Source: Qipengyuania algicida
GTDB taxonomy: Bacteria; Pseudomonadota; Alphaproteobacteria; Sphingomonadales; Sphingomonadaceae
NCBI RefSeq assembly: GCF_009828025.1
Contig: NZ_WTYA01000009.1
Location: 98,330 to 162,329 of the forward strand
Reading direction: 5' to 3'
DNA length: 64,000 nt
In this document: piece by piece, positions 46,337 through 54,482 of the stretch
Position numbering within the stretch: the stretch's first letter is position 1
How the letters are laid out: every line of letters begins with the position of its first letter
Translations under genes and position numbers: made by a program
Notes under the pieces: generated by a model
The model's input: the letters and a program-made list of their open reading frames with translations, nothing else
Told to the model about the DNA's origin: nothing
Database searches by the model: none

Positions 46337-46518
46337 CAGCCTTCTTTGTCCAACTTGGAAATCAGATCGCGGAAATTGTCTGGAATATCCTCGTCGACGA
46401 CCGAATCATACAGACGCCGCAACCCTGCTGCCCATCCGGGCATCTCCGCAGGCTTGGGGGCAGTGGTGGTTTGCTCCGGCTGCACGGATTTGCCGTCCTT
46501 TTCGTTTTTTGATGTCAT
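46336..46518 (-). CDS. nepR: Anti-sigma factor NepR
   Basis: 60 residues. The conserved core WAAGLRRLYDSVVDEDIPD, then FRDLISKLD, is the NepR two-helix signature that binds either EcfG or PhyR. The N-terminal 25 residues are disordered. It is cotranscribed with ecfG from an EcfG-type promoter, the usual feedback loop. Confidence 0.93.
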   Translation of the reverse strand: MTSKNEKDGKSVQPEQTTTAPKPAEMPGWAAGLRRLYDSVVDEDIPDNFRDLISKLDKEG

Positions 46519-46595
46519 TTAGTGACCAATAGTCCCTCATGCCGCCACCGGCCTTGAAGCCGGGGAAACATCTTATACCGTCCCGATGAGTTTTT

Positions 46596-46624
46596 GGGAA
46601 CGATGCAGCTCGCGCTTTGTTCCC
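46596..46624. promoter_or_regulatory. Palindromic, bidirectional EcfG promoter between nepR and sensor kinase
   Basis: Minus strand: GGAAC (46623-46619), 16 bases, then CGTT (46602-46599), directed at nepR-ecfG. Plus strand: GGAAC (46597-46601), 16 bases, then TGTT (46618-46621), directed at the kinase. The outer GGGAAC and GTTCCC are inverted copies, so one element may drive both units, making sigma factor and kinase autoregulated. The nepR side has the better -10. Confidence 0.75.
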
Positions 46625-46760
46625 GCACAGATATAGTCTTCTCGCGCGGGGCGGGTGAAATCAGGTCGTGATTGTCCGTCAGAGGGGCGGCGCGAAATAA
46701 AACGGGGAAGATACGCTGCCGGGAGAACGCTCTACCAGGAATTCGGTATCGCGCAGATGG

Positions 46761-48374
46761 TTGGTCAAACATCCGCGCTCGCTGCCTCTGGTCATATTCC
46801 TGCTTGTGCTCGCGATTACGATTCTGGGTGTGTTTTCGATCGAACGCGGTGAACGCCAGCGCGATCAGGCGATGATGGGCCGGACCGCGCTGGCATTGAG
46901 CTCCGCGCTCGAGCGACGCGCTTCGGTCAACTCGTCCTATTTGCGGGCGGGCGCAGCGTTGTTTTCGATGCAGAATGGGGTGAGCGTCGGAATTTTCCGC
47001 CGGTTCGTTTCGGAAATGCGGTTCGATTCCGATTATCGCGGAGCAGAGGGCCTGGGCTGGGCACCGGTTGTCGAACCCGGCCAGGCGGCAGCCTTCGATC
47101 AGCAGTTGCAAGCGCTTTACGGCACTGACATCAACCTTCATCCCGCACCGGGTTCCGGATCGCGCACAAAGATTGTCCCGGTTTTCTATCTGGAACCTGA
47201 GACTGCCCGAAATCGCCGGGCATTGGGATTCGATATGTATTCCGAATCGGTTCGACGGGCGGCGATAGACGCTGCCGAGGAAGGCCAGCGCCCGACAGCC
47301 AGCGGGCCGATTACATTGGTTCAGGAGGGCTCAGCTACAGATGCCGGGTTCATCGTGTACATGCCGGTGTTCAGTAGCGCGGGAGGCAGAACCACTCTGA
47401 AGGGCTTCATATATAGCCCGTATAACGCGCCCGGGTTTCTCGCGTCGGCGACTGAACAGGTCGATTTGAACGGAATGGGAGCAGCGCTGTATGACGATAA
47501 CCGTGGCAAGCGCCGTTTGCTGGCCGAGATTGCCGGCCCTGGGAAAGGCGAGGCCAGAGTAATCCAGCATTTTTCCATTGCTTACCGCCCGATGACTTTG
47601 GTCATCACCTCGTCGCGTGACGGTTCGCTGTCGCTGTTGTCTATGATTACGCTGCTGTTCGGCCTTGCTGTCGCCAGCCTGCTGATGATCGTGTCGCGCC
47701 TTCTGACCCAGCAGGCGCTGGAGGATCAGCGCGCGCTCGACTGGTTCGCGGAGCAGAACTCGATCCGTAATTCGCTCACCCGGGAACTCAACCACCGGGT
47801 CAAGAACACGCTAGCCAACGTGCTGTCAATTGCCACCTTGACGCGCCGCCGGGCCACCACGTTGGACGAATATGCCGATGGGCTGGACGGACGAATACGG
47901 GCATTGTCTGCCACCCACGACCTGCTGACCCAGTCCGAATGGGGCACCACTCCCGTCGCCGCGGTCGCGAGGGCCGAACTGGCGCCCTATGCACAGGGGA
48001 TGGACGGCACACTCGAGACCAGCGGCCCGGACGTCGAGCTGGCCCCCAACGATGCGTTGTCGCTGGGGTTGGCACTGCACGAACTCGCCACCAACGCGTC
48101 GAAGTATGGCGCGCTCAGCCAGGCGGGGGGCAAGGTCTCGATCACCTGGGAGACAACCGAAGACGGGCTTGCACGAATCGATTGGGTCGAAAGCGGTGGC
48201 CCAAGCGTCCCGCGTGAGCGTTCGCGCGGCTTCGGCACCGACTTGATCGAAAAGATCGTAGCGCATGAATTGCGCCATCCGGTCAATTTGGTGTTCGCAC
48301 CCGAAGGCGTGCGCTGCACATTACTGGTGCCGGTGCGCCAGCCCAGCCAGTTTGCAATCCGGGCGCGTTCCTGA
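46761..48374 (+). CDS. CHASE-domain sensor histidine kinase of the PhyR pathway (HWE/HisKA_2 type)
   Basis: 537 residues from a TTG start. TM1 (about 8-25), a periplasmic CHASE domain (FDSDYRGAEGLGWAPVVEP), TM2 (about 295-315), then a HisKA_2 phospho-acceptor LNHRVKNTLANV with His about 345 and an ATPase lobe with HELATNASKYGALS and GFGTDLIEKIV. Kinases of this class next to phyR and nepR-ecfG (PhyK/PakF-like) phosphorylate PhyR. The CHASE domain senses an extracytoplasmic small ligand or stress. It is driven from the palindromic promoter at 46596. Confidence 0.88.
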   Translation: MVKHPRSLPLVIFLLVLAITILGVFSIERGERQRDQAMMGRTALALSSALERRASVNSSYLRAGAALFSMQNGVSVGIFRRFVSEMRFDSDYRGAEGLGWAPVVEPGQAAAFDQQLQALYGTDINLHPAPGSGSRTKIVPVFYLEPETARNRRALGFDMYSESVRRAAIDAAEEGQRPTASGPITLVQEGSATDAGFIVYMPVFSSAGGRTTLKGFIYSPYNAPGFLASATEQVDLNGMGAALYDDNRGKRRLLAEIAGPGKGEARVIQHFSIAYRPMTLVITSSRDGSLSLLSMITLLFGLAVASLLMIVSRLLTQQALEDQRALDWFAEQNSIRNSLTRELNHRVKNTLANVLSIATLTRRRATTLDEYADGLDGRIRALSATHDLLTQSEWGTTPVAAVARAELAPYAQGMDGTLETSGPDVELAPNDALSLGLALHELATNASKYGALSQAGGKVSITWETTEDGLARIDWVESGGPSVPRERSRGFGTDLIEKIVAHELRHPVNLVFAPEGVRCTLLVPVRQPSQFAIRARS

Positions 48375-48379
48375 CGCGC

Positions 48380-48417
48380 AAAGGAAAAGCCGCCGGAAAC
48401 AAACTGCTTCCGGCGGC
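48380..48417 (-). terminator. Rho-independent terminator of phyR
   Basis: A perfect 10-bp stem (GCCGCCGGAA / TTCCGGCGGC, 48389-48417) with a 9-base loop is followed on the minus strand by TTTTCCTTT. It also lies 15 bases behind the convergent kinase gene and may serve both. Confidence 0.8.
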
Positions 48418-48447
48418 TCGGATTTCCTGACGGTTGCGTTTGCCGTT

Positions 48448-49242
48448 TCAGTCGAGCGGACGGCTCGATCCGAAGAACAATGCCTGGCTGATTGCCGCGC
48501 GAACGGTCTGCTCCTGAAACGGCTTGGTCACGAGATAGGTCGGCTCGGGACGATCGCCGGTCAGCAAACGCTCGGGGTAAGCGGTGATGAAGATCACTGG
48601 GACCGAGCCGATCGCAAGGATATCGTCCACTGCATCGAGTCCGGAGGATCCGTCTGCAAGCTGGATATCGGCGAGCACAAGCCCGGGTGTTTTTTCGGCG
48701 ACGACTTGCTGTGCCTGCGTGCGCGTTGCAGCGGTACCGCAAATTTCATGGCCGAGTGACTGGACGAGATCTTCCAACTGCATCGAAATCAGCGGCTCGT
48801 CCTCGATGATGAGCACGCTGGTCGCGGTTTCGCGGTCGATTTCGGAAACGGCTTCTTGCACGAGCGCCTCGACCTTTTCGGCATCCAACTCCATTATTTC
48901 GCCAGTCTCGGCGATGGAGAAATCCTCCAGCGTGGTCAGCAGCAGCGCCTGACGGTTGAGCGGAGTAATCGATTTCAACCGACCGTTGGCCGCATCCTCA
49001 TGCGCACCAGAACCGCTCTGGACGTCGGACACCTCGAGATACGCGCTGCTCCAGACCTTGTTGAACGCGCGATAGAGCGGAACGCGTCCGCCATCGAGCG
49101 ATGCTTTCAACTGGTCGTCGGCCAGCGCCGCCTCCAGCGTGGCACGGACAAAGGCATCGCCGGTTGCCTGCGACCCGGTCAGGGCGCGGGCATAGCGGCG
49201 CAAGTAAGGCAGGTTTTTGGCAATCTGTTCACCAAGCGACAT
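48448..49242 (-). CDS. phyR: PhyR anti-anti-sigma response regulator
   Basis: 264 residues. Residues 1-130 are a sigma-factor-like domain (sigma2-like YLRRYARALTGSQATGDAFV and sigma4-like LTTLEDFSIAETGEIM) that mimics EcfG to bind NepR. Residues 140-260 are a receiver with IIEDEP and phospho-Asp about 192 in VLADIQLAD. On phosphorylation it frees EcfG. An EcfG promoter match lies 30 bases upstream of the ATG. Confidence 0.95.
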   Translation of the reverse strand: MSLGEQIAKNLPYLRRYARALTGSQATGDAFVRATLEAALADDQLKASLDGGRVPLYRAFNKVWSSAYLEVSDVQSGSGAHEDAANGRLKSITPLNRQALLLTTLEDFSIAETGEIMELDAEKVEALVQEAVSEIDRETATSVLIIEDEPLISMQLEDLVQSLGHEICGTAATRTQAQQVVAEKTPGLVLADIQLADGSSGLDAVDDILAIGSVPVIFITAYPERLLTGDRPEPTYLVTKPFQEQTVRAAISQALFFGSSRPLD

Positions 49243-49271
49243 GAAGACCCCTTCTGGTAATGCGCAGCCTC

Positions 49272-49296
49272 AACGCGGCTTTGCCGCGATAGTTCC
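49272..49296 (-). promoter_or_regulatory. EcfG-type promoter of phyR
   Basis: On the minus strand GGAAC (49296-49292), a 16-base spacer and CGTT (49275-49272) match the EcfG consensus exactly, and transcription would run into phyR. The spacer contains GCGGCAAAGCCGC, an inverted repeat that might bind a second factor or be chance. Confidence 0.8.
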
Positions 49297-49384
49297 ATTG
49301 CACCTTGCGATACGCACATGTAATTGACAACCGACGTTCGATTGTTTCTGTTTGTAGCTGGGTTAGGGGAAACAGAGAGCAATC

Positions 49385-50131
49385 ATGCTGAACGTGGGTC
49401 ATCCGTTTCCATGCACGTCATGCCCGTTGCTGGCGTGCCCCGGCTTGCGCAAGCACAGCCAGCAAGAACTGGAATATATCGACACCTTCAAGAAGGGGGA
49501 GGTGATCGCCGATCGGGGTGAAACCATCGTGCGTCAGGGCAGCGAGCGCAAGACGCTCTACACTGTTCTGGAGGGAATATTGATCCGCTATCGCTCGCTC
49601 GAGGATGGGCGCCGGCAGATCGTCAATTTCATGTTTCCTGGGGATCTCGTCGGTTTGCAGGGCATGTTCGACGAGCCGGCCAGTCACACGGTGGAAGCCC
49701 TGCTGCCGGCGCGCCTGTGCGTGTTCGATCACAACCAGTTCTTCGATCTGATCGTCAATCAGCCACGGCTGGGCTATGACATCACCTGGCTGGGCGCGAA
49801 GGAAGAAACCGCGCTTGAAGAGCACATCGTGGCGCTCGGGCGGCGTTCGGCCAAGGAGCGCGTGGCCTATCTCGCGGTATGGCTGCTGGAGCGTGCGATC
49901 GGCACCTGCATGGCCGAGCACGAGGACACGCTAAAGGTTCCGATCACCCAGACGCAGATCGCCGATATGCTTGGTTTGTCGCTGGTCCACACCAATCGTA
50001 CGATCAAAGCGCTCGAACGCGACGGGCTGGTGAATTGGCGGCAAGGTGAAATCCAGGTGCCCAACTTGGATGCCGCCGTAGACTTTGCCCAATTCGAGCG
50101 TACGAAGATGCCCCCCAGGCCGTTTATCTGA
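49385..50131 (+). CDS. Crp/Fnr-family regulator, FNR/FixK-like with possible Fe-S cysteines
   Basis: 248 residues. The N-terminal CTSCPLLAC gives Cys10, Cys13 and Cys18, and a fourth Cys lies at 112 in ARLCVFD. Spacing (C-x2-C-x4-C, then 94 residues) is close to FNR (C20, C23, C29, C122), so a 4Fe-4S oxygen sensor is plausible. Effector domain 35-150, dimer helix, then the helix-turn-helix TQIADMLGLSLVHTNRTIKAL. Likely controls low-oxygen genes. Divergent from phyR; a terminator follows. Confidence 0.88.
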   Translation: MLNVGHPFPCTSCPLLACPGLRKHSQQELEYIDTFKKGEVIADRGETIVRQGSERKTLYTVLEGILIRYRSLEDGRRQIVNFMFPGDLVGLQGMFDEPASHTVEALLPARLCVFDHNQFFDLIVNQPRLGYDITWLGAKEETALEEHIVALGRRSAKERVAYLAVWLLERAIGTCMAEHEDTLKVPITQTQIADMLGLSLVHTNRTIKALERDGLVNWRQGEIQVPNLDAAVDFAQFERTKMPPRPFI

Positions 50132-50279
50132 CCTGTTTTCCCGCGGCAGAAATGGCGACGAGCAAAAAAAATTGCATTTTTTCGACTGCTGGGGAACCAG
50201 CTTCTTGGCCGGTCATTATGCCATTGTCACCGCCGAGACCCCCCCTCCCGTCCAAGCGGCTGGTGATACGATCCCGAAG

Positions 50280-50311
50280 GGCCTCCGTTCAAGAGAACGG
50301 AGGCCTTTTTT
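50280..50311 (+). terminator. Rho-independent terminator
   Basis: GGCCTCCGTT-CAAGAG-AACGGAGGCC followed by six T, about 150 bases behind the Crp/Fnr stop. The gap between the stop and the stem shows no gene. Confidence 0.88.
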
Positions 50312-50409
50312 CTTTTGGAGTGGGGCAGCCAATGCAGGATGACGGCTTGATGCCCCGTCAGTTTGCAATGCTCATCGAATGAGTTGCGCAGCCTTTCCGG
50401 CTTGCGACC

Positions 50410-50844
50410 TTAGCCCAGCGCGCCACGCAGTCGACCGACGATCCCGCGACGTTTCGGCGTGCGCAACAGCTTGACCAGCGCGTCGGTCTGGTAGGGCTTT
50501 TCCAGCACATCGCCGAGCGCAGCAATGTGTTCCGGTATATCTTCCGGTGCGCCGGTTGAGAAAATGATCCGCGGACGATTCGGGCCGAGATCCTGTACAA
50601 GTTCCGCGATTGCCCAGCCATCCGCCCGATCCGCCAGATGAACGTCGAGCACGATGGCGTCGGGCTGTGCGCGCTTCATCGCTTCGAGAGCGCCATCGGT
50701 TGTCGGGCTGAAATCGATCCTGGCTACACCGGCGTCGCGAAGACTGTCTTCTATGGCCATCACCAGCACCGGATCGTCCTCGATAACCAGTACATGGTTC
50801 GGCAGGTCAAACGCCTTGCTCGAAGCTGTCGTTTCCTTGTTCAT
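50410..50844 (-). CDS. Single-domain response regulator (FAT GUY-like receiver)
   Basis: 144 residues: a receiver only, with VIEDDP, phospho-Asp in AIVLDVHLAD and the conserved Lys in LEKPY. The IIFSTGAPEDIP segment resembles the PFxFATG-type motif of FAT GUY receivers such as SdrG of Sphingomonas, which relay phosphate in the general stress response. Its closeness to phyR and the kinase fits that role. The basic tail RRGIVGRLRGALG is short and not a DNA-binding domain. Confidence 0.8.
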   Translation of the reverse strand: MNKETTASSKAFDLPNHVLVIEDDPVLVMAIEDSLRDAGVARIDFSPTTDGALEAMKRAQPDAIVLDVHLADRADGWAIAELVQDLGPNRPRIIFSTGAPEDIPEHIAALGDVLEKPYQTDALVKLLRTPKRRGIVGRLRGALG

Positions 50845-50973
50845 CTTGCCCTCGATCGCGCGAGAGCTGCTTCGGCGCAGGCCCGCACCAAATCCAATCC
50901 CTATCCGGTCACTCTGTTCCAGTCGCGCGCTGTAACGCCGCCGTATCGCGATAGGAATTTACGCGGCAGCAGA

Positions 50974-52131
50974 TTACAGGGGTTTTTCGAATATCACATA
51001 TTCGCGGTTGACCGTGCTTTGGATCGCATCGGCAATGGCGACCATTCCCTGATTGTCATCGAGAATCCAGCCGATCTCCCCGCGCTTACTGCTGTAACGC
51101 TCGCTAGCGTTGCGGCGGATCTGGCTGATCATCATGAAGGCGAGCTGGCTGGCGAGCCGTGAATTGTGCAATTCCTTGAGCACGCCCATCAGCGGCACGC
51201 GCATGTCGGTGCCCTTGGGTTTGCGCAGCCAGCTGAGCAGTTTGACCCAGCCGAATGGCAGCAGCTTTCCATCGATGCGGCGCAGCAGCCCGTTCATGTC
51301 AGGCAGCGTCATCATGAAAGCCACGGGACGCCCATCGAGTTCGGCAAGCATATTGAGGTCGGGATGGATGATCGGCTTCATCTTCTTGCCCGCATAAGCG
51401 ATTTCTTCGGGCGTGAATGGGACGAAACCCCAGTTGTCCGACCATGCATCGTTGAGGATGGTGAGCACGGTCCTCACCTCCTCGGCCCAGCGCGACTTGT
51501 CGATCGGGCGAATCGTGATGCGCTTGTTGCGATCGCCAGAGGCGACGATGCGCTGGATCAGCGGCGGGAAATCTCTGGTGATGTCGAGTTCATAGGTCAG
51601 CAGCGTCTTGGCGAGCGTATATCCAGCGGATTCGATCCATGCGCGATAGTGCGCCGGGTGATGGCCCATCATGATCGTCGGTGCATGGTTCTGCCCGCGC
51701 ACCAGCAGACCCGGCTCTTCCCACACCGACATCGAAATCGGTCCCAACACACGCGTCATCCCGCGTTCGCGCAGGCGCCGCTCAGCCTCGGCAAGCAGTG
51801 CATGGGCGACTTCCTCGTCTTCCGCATCGAAATAGCCGAACAGGCCGGTTCCGGGGCCGAACCCCTGATCGGCGGGCATCTCCAGCGCGAGATGGTCGAT
51901 CTGCGCGGAAATCCGCCCAACCGGCGTATCCCCCCGATAAGCGATCAGCAGGTCCACCGTGGCATGGCCGAAGAAAGGGTTCTTGCCCGGATCGATCAGC
52001 TCGAGCTGTTCGGAGCGCAATTGCGGCACCGAATGCGGCTCGCGCGCGGCAAAGGCACGGCCTAGATCGACGAATGCACCGCGCCCAGACTTGCCGGAAA
52101 CGGGACGGATGACTATTTGATCGCATGTCAC
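50974..52131 (-). CDS. GNAT-like acyltransferase family protein (resembles bacterial ceramide synthase family)
   Basis: 385 residues. The motifs NPFFGHATVDLLIAYRGDTPVG, then GFGPGTGLFGYFDAED and MTRVLGPISMS, and a GNAT-type second half (MLAELDGRPVAFMMTLPDMN) match a proteobacterial family often labelled N-acetyltransferase or dATP pyrophosphohydrolase. I believe it includes the Caulobacter ceramide synthase bCerS. Sphingomonads make sphingolipids, so N-acylation of a long-chain base is plausible. The link rests on remembered motifs. It diverges from a membrane desaturase. Confidence 0.65.
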   Translation of the reverse strand: MTCDQIVIRPVSGKSGRGAFVDLGRAFAAREPHSVPQLRSEQLELIDPGKNPFFGHATVDLLIAYRGDTPVGRISAQIDHLALEMPADQGFGPGTGLFGYFDAEDEEVAHALLAEAERRLRERGMTRVLGPISMSVWEEPGLLVRGQNHAPTIMMGHHPAHYRAWIESAGYTLAKTLLTYELDITRDFPPLIQRIVASGDRNKRITIRPIDKSRWAEEVRTVLTILNDAWSDNWGFVPFTPEEIAYAGKKMKPIIHPDLNMLAELDGRPVAFMMTLPDMNGLLRRIDGKLLPFGWVKLLSWLRKPKGTDMRVPLMGVLKELHNSRLASQLAFMMISQIRRNASERYSSKRGEIGWILDDNQGMVAIADAIQSTVNREYVIFEKPL

Positions 52132-52267
52132 GAAGGGGACCTCATTCAGTTTGGAGCCAGCCCTGCGTGCCCATACAAGATTTTGTCAAGCGCCAAGCAC
52201 GGCGCGATCTTCGTGTTCCTTGCAACCCCAGCAATCTGCTATAGGTTTCGAACCGGAAGCTTCTGCC

Positions 52268-53359
52268 ATGACGATGCAACAGACCATAACCGCCGGGTCG
52301 ACCGACCAGAACAAGGGCAAGCCTACGCTTGCGTCGATCGCCGACGACAAGGCGATGTTGCGCGCCGCACGCGACCTGACGCGTGACCTTGGCGCAGCAC
52401 GCGGCGCGATCTACTGGACCGATATGCTGGCATCCGCCATCATCGGATATGCGGCGCTGGCAGGTGCCATACTGCTGCACCAGCCGCTTCTGGTCGTCGC
52501 GCTCGGACTGGTCGCGGCGCTGGCGCTTTATCGCGCATTGCTGTTCATCCACGAGATTTCCCACATCCACCGCGACGCGCTGCCGGGCTTCCGGCTCGGA
52601 TGGAACCTGCTGGTCGGCATTCCGCTGCTGACCCCGTCTTTCATGTATGAAGGGGTTCACACGCTGCATCACGCGCGCACGCGCTATGGCACGCGCGAGG
52701 ATCCGGAATATCTCCCGCTCGCACTGATGAAGCCATGGTCGTTGCCGCTGTTCGTGGCGATCGCGCTGCTGGCACCGATTGCTTTGCTGTTCCGCTTCGC
52801 GGTGCTCGTGCCGTTGGGGGCGATCATCCCGGCGGTCCGTCGGCTGACATGGACGCGTTTTTCTGCGCTCTCGATCAATCCCGATTTCCGCCGCCGACCG
52901 GCGGAAGGGGAGCTCAAGCCCCGCGTGCTCTACCAGGAGGCGCTGGGAATGATCTGGGCGTGGTTGCTGCTGGCAAGCACGCAGATGATCGGCTGGCGTC
53001 CGCTTCTGATCGCACTTGCAGTTGTCTCGGTCACGGCCGTTCTCAACCAGCTGCGCACACTCGTGGCGCATTTGTGGGAGAACGAGGGCGAACCGATGAC
53101 GGTCACCGCGCAATTCCTCGATTCCGTCAATGTCCCGCCGCCCGGTGTGGTGGCGGAGATTTGGGCTCCGGTGGGCCTGCGCTATCATGCGCTGCATCAT
53201 CTTATGCCGAGTATGCCCTATCATGACTTGCCCGAGGCGCATCGCCGGCTCGCGCGTGAACTGGGCGATGGCTCGACCTATTTCGGCGCCAACCATCCCG
53301 GCATGGCGACGCTGGTTGCACGGATCGCGCGCAGCACCATGCGGCCACGCCAGCCTTGA
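52268..53359 (+). CDS. Membrane fatty-acid desaturase family protein
   Basis: 363 residues from ATG 52268. Three histidine boxes bind the di-iron site: HEISH, HTLHH and HALHH, with four or more hydrophobic helices between them. It introduces double bonds or hydroxyl groups in lipid chains at the inner membrane. Head to head with the GNAT-like acyltransferase (136-base shared intergenic), suggesting a joint lipid-modification role. Confidence 0.9.
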   Translation: MTMQQTITAGSTDQNKGKPTLASIADDKAMLRAARDLTRDLGAARGAIYWTDMLASAIIGYAALAGAILLHQPLLVVALGLVAALALYRALLFIHEISHIHRDALPGFRLGWNLLVGIPLLTPSFMYEGVHTLHHARTRYGTREDPEYLPLALMKPWSLPLFVAIALLAPIALLFRFAVLVPLGAIIPAVRRLTWTRFSALSINPDFRRRPAEGELKPRVLYQEALGMIWAWLLLASTQMIGWRPLLIALAVVSVTAVLNQLRTLVAHLWENEGEPMTVTAQFLDSVNVPPPGVVAEIWAPVGLRYHALHHLMPSMPYHDLPEAHRRLARELGDGSTYFGANHPGMATLVARIARSTMRPRQP

Positions 53360-53369
53360 CGCGCCGTTC

Positions 53370-54467
53370 CTATTCCTCGGTGCGGATGAGCACGGTCTCG
53401 CCGATCATCAGGAACAGCAGGAACGGTCCCCAAGCGGCGAGAAACGGCGGATAGCCCCCGAAATCGCCCATCGCCAGCGCGGCGGTGTCGATCACGAAGA
53501 AGCCGAAGCCCAGCGCCATTCCGATCAATGCGCGCATGAACACCTGGCCTGACCGCGCCAGCCCGAAAGCTGCGACCGAACCGAGCAGGGGCATGAGGAC
53601 CGAGGAGAGCGGGCCGGACAGCTTGTGCCACCACACCGCCTTCAGTTCGGAAGTGCGTCGGCCCGCCGCCTCATAACGCGAGATCGACTGGGTGAGATGC
53701 CAGAAGCTTTCGCTGTCCGGATCGATGCGGGCGAGGTCGACCTGCTGCGGCGTAATATCGGTGCCGACCACGATCGAGGGTATTTCTGTAGTGGCGGCGC
53801 TTTGCACCTCGAAACTCGTCGCATTGGTCAACAGCCAACCGGGGGCCGCATAGCGCGCTCCGGGCGCCCGGATCTGTTGCTGGATCATACCATCGGGGCT
53901 GCGCTTGTACCATGTCACGTTCTGCATGTGCATGGCGTTGCCGGTGCCCAGAACGGTGGCCGCTGACAGGATGTTGGTGCCGTCGCTGGTGTAGATGTTG
54001 GACTTGATTGCAGAGTCCTTCGGCATCGGGCCGTAATTCACCGATTGCCAGGCCTTGAGGGTGGCCGTTGCCCGCGTGACCACGCGCTCGTTGAAGGCAA
54101 AACTGAACCCGGCGACCACCACCGCGGCGAGCACGAGCGGGGCAAGGATCTGATGGGCTGACAGCCCCGCGGCCTTCATCGAGACCACTTCGCTGTTCTG
54201 GTTCAGCGTGACGAGCGTGATCAGCGTTGCCAGCAACACCGAATAGGGCAGGAAAGTCTTGGCAAGTTGCGGCGCCCGCAATGACGCATAGGCGAGCAGC
54301 TGCGCCTGTCCGTTCCCCGACACCTGTAGGATCGTCCCGCTTTCGGAGAGCAGGTCGAGCATGGTGAGCACCAGCACCAGCATCACCAGCACCGCAAGGA
54401 TGCGGGTGACGAACAGCCGCATGAGGTAGAGCGTCAGCGTGCGAGAGGGAAAGAAGTCGAGCTGCAT
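53370..54467 (-). CDS. lptG: LPS export permease LptG
   Basis: 365 residues of the YjgP/YjgQ family: six membrane helices with a periplasmic beta-jellyroll (about 140-270) between helices 3 and 4. NSEVVSMKAAGLSAHQIL is the LptG coupling-helix signature. With LptF and LptB (not here) it extracts LPS from the inner membrane. It follows lptF by 15 bases. Confidence 0.92.
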   Translation of the reverse strand: MQLDFFPSRTLTLYLMRLFVTRILAVLVMLVLVLTMLDLLSESGTILQVSGNGQAQLLAYASLRAPQLAKTFLPYSVLLATLITLVTLNQNSEVVSMKAAGLSAHQILAPLVLAAVVVAGFSFAFNERVVTRATATLKAWQSVNYGPMPKDSAIKSNIYTSDGTNILSAATVLGTGNAMHMQNVTWYKRSPDGMIQQQIRAPGARYAAPGWLLTNATSFEVQSAATTEIPSIVVGTDITPQQVDLARIDPDSESFWHLTQSISRYEAAGRRTSELKAVWWHKLSGPLSSVLMPLLGSVAAFGLARSGQVFMRALIGMALGFGFFVIDTAALAMGDFGGYPPFLAAWGPFLLFLMIGETVLIRTEE

Positions 54468-54482
54468 ATTGCCGAGGTTACC

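Noticed and set aside
52142..53296. 384-aa antisense frame opposite the desaturase
   Set aside because: The sense strand has all three histidine boxes; the antisense product is Arg/Gln/His-rich low-complexity sequence.
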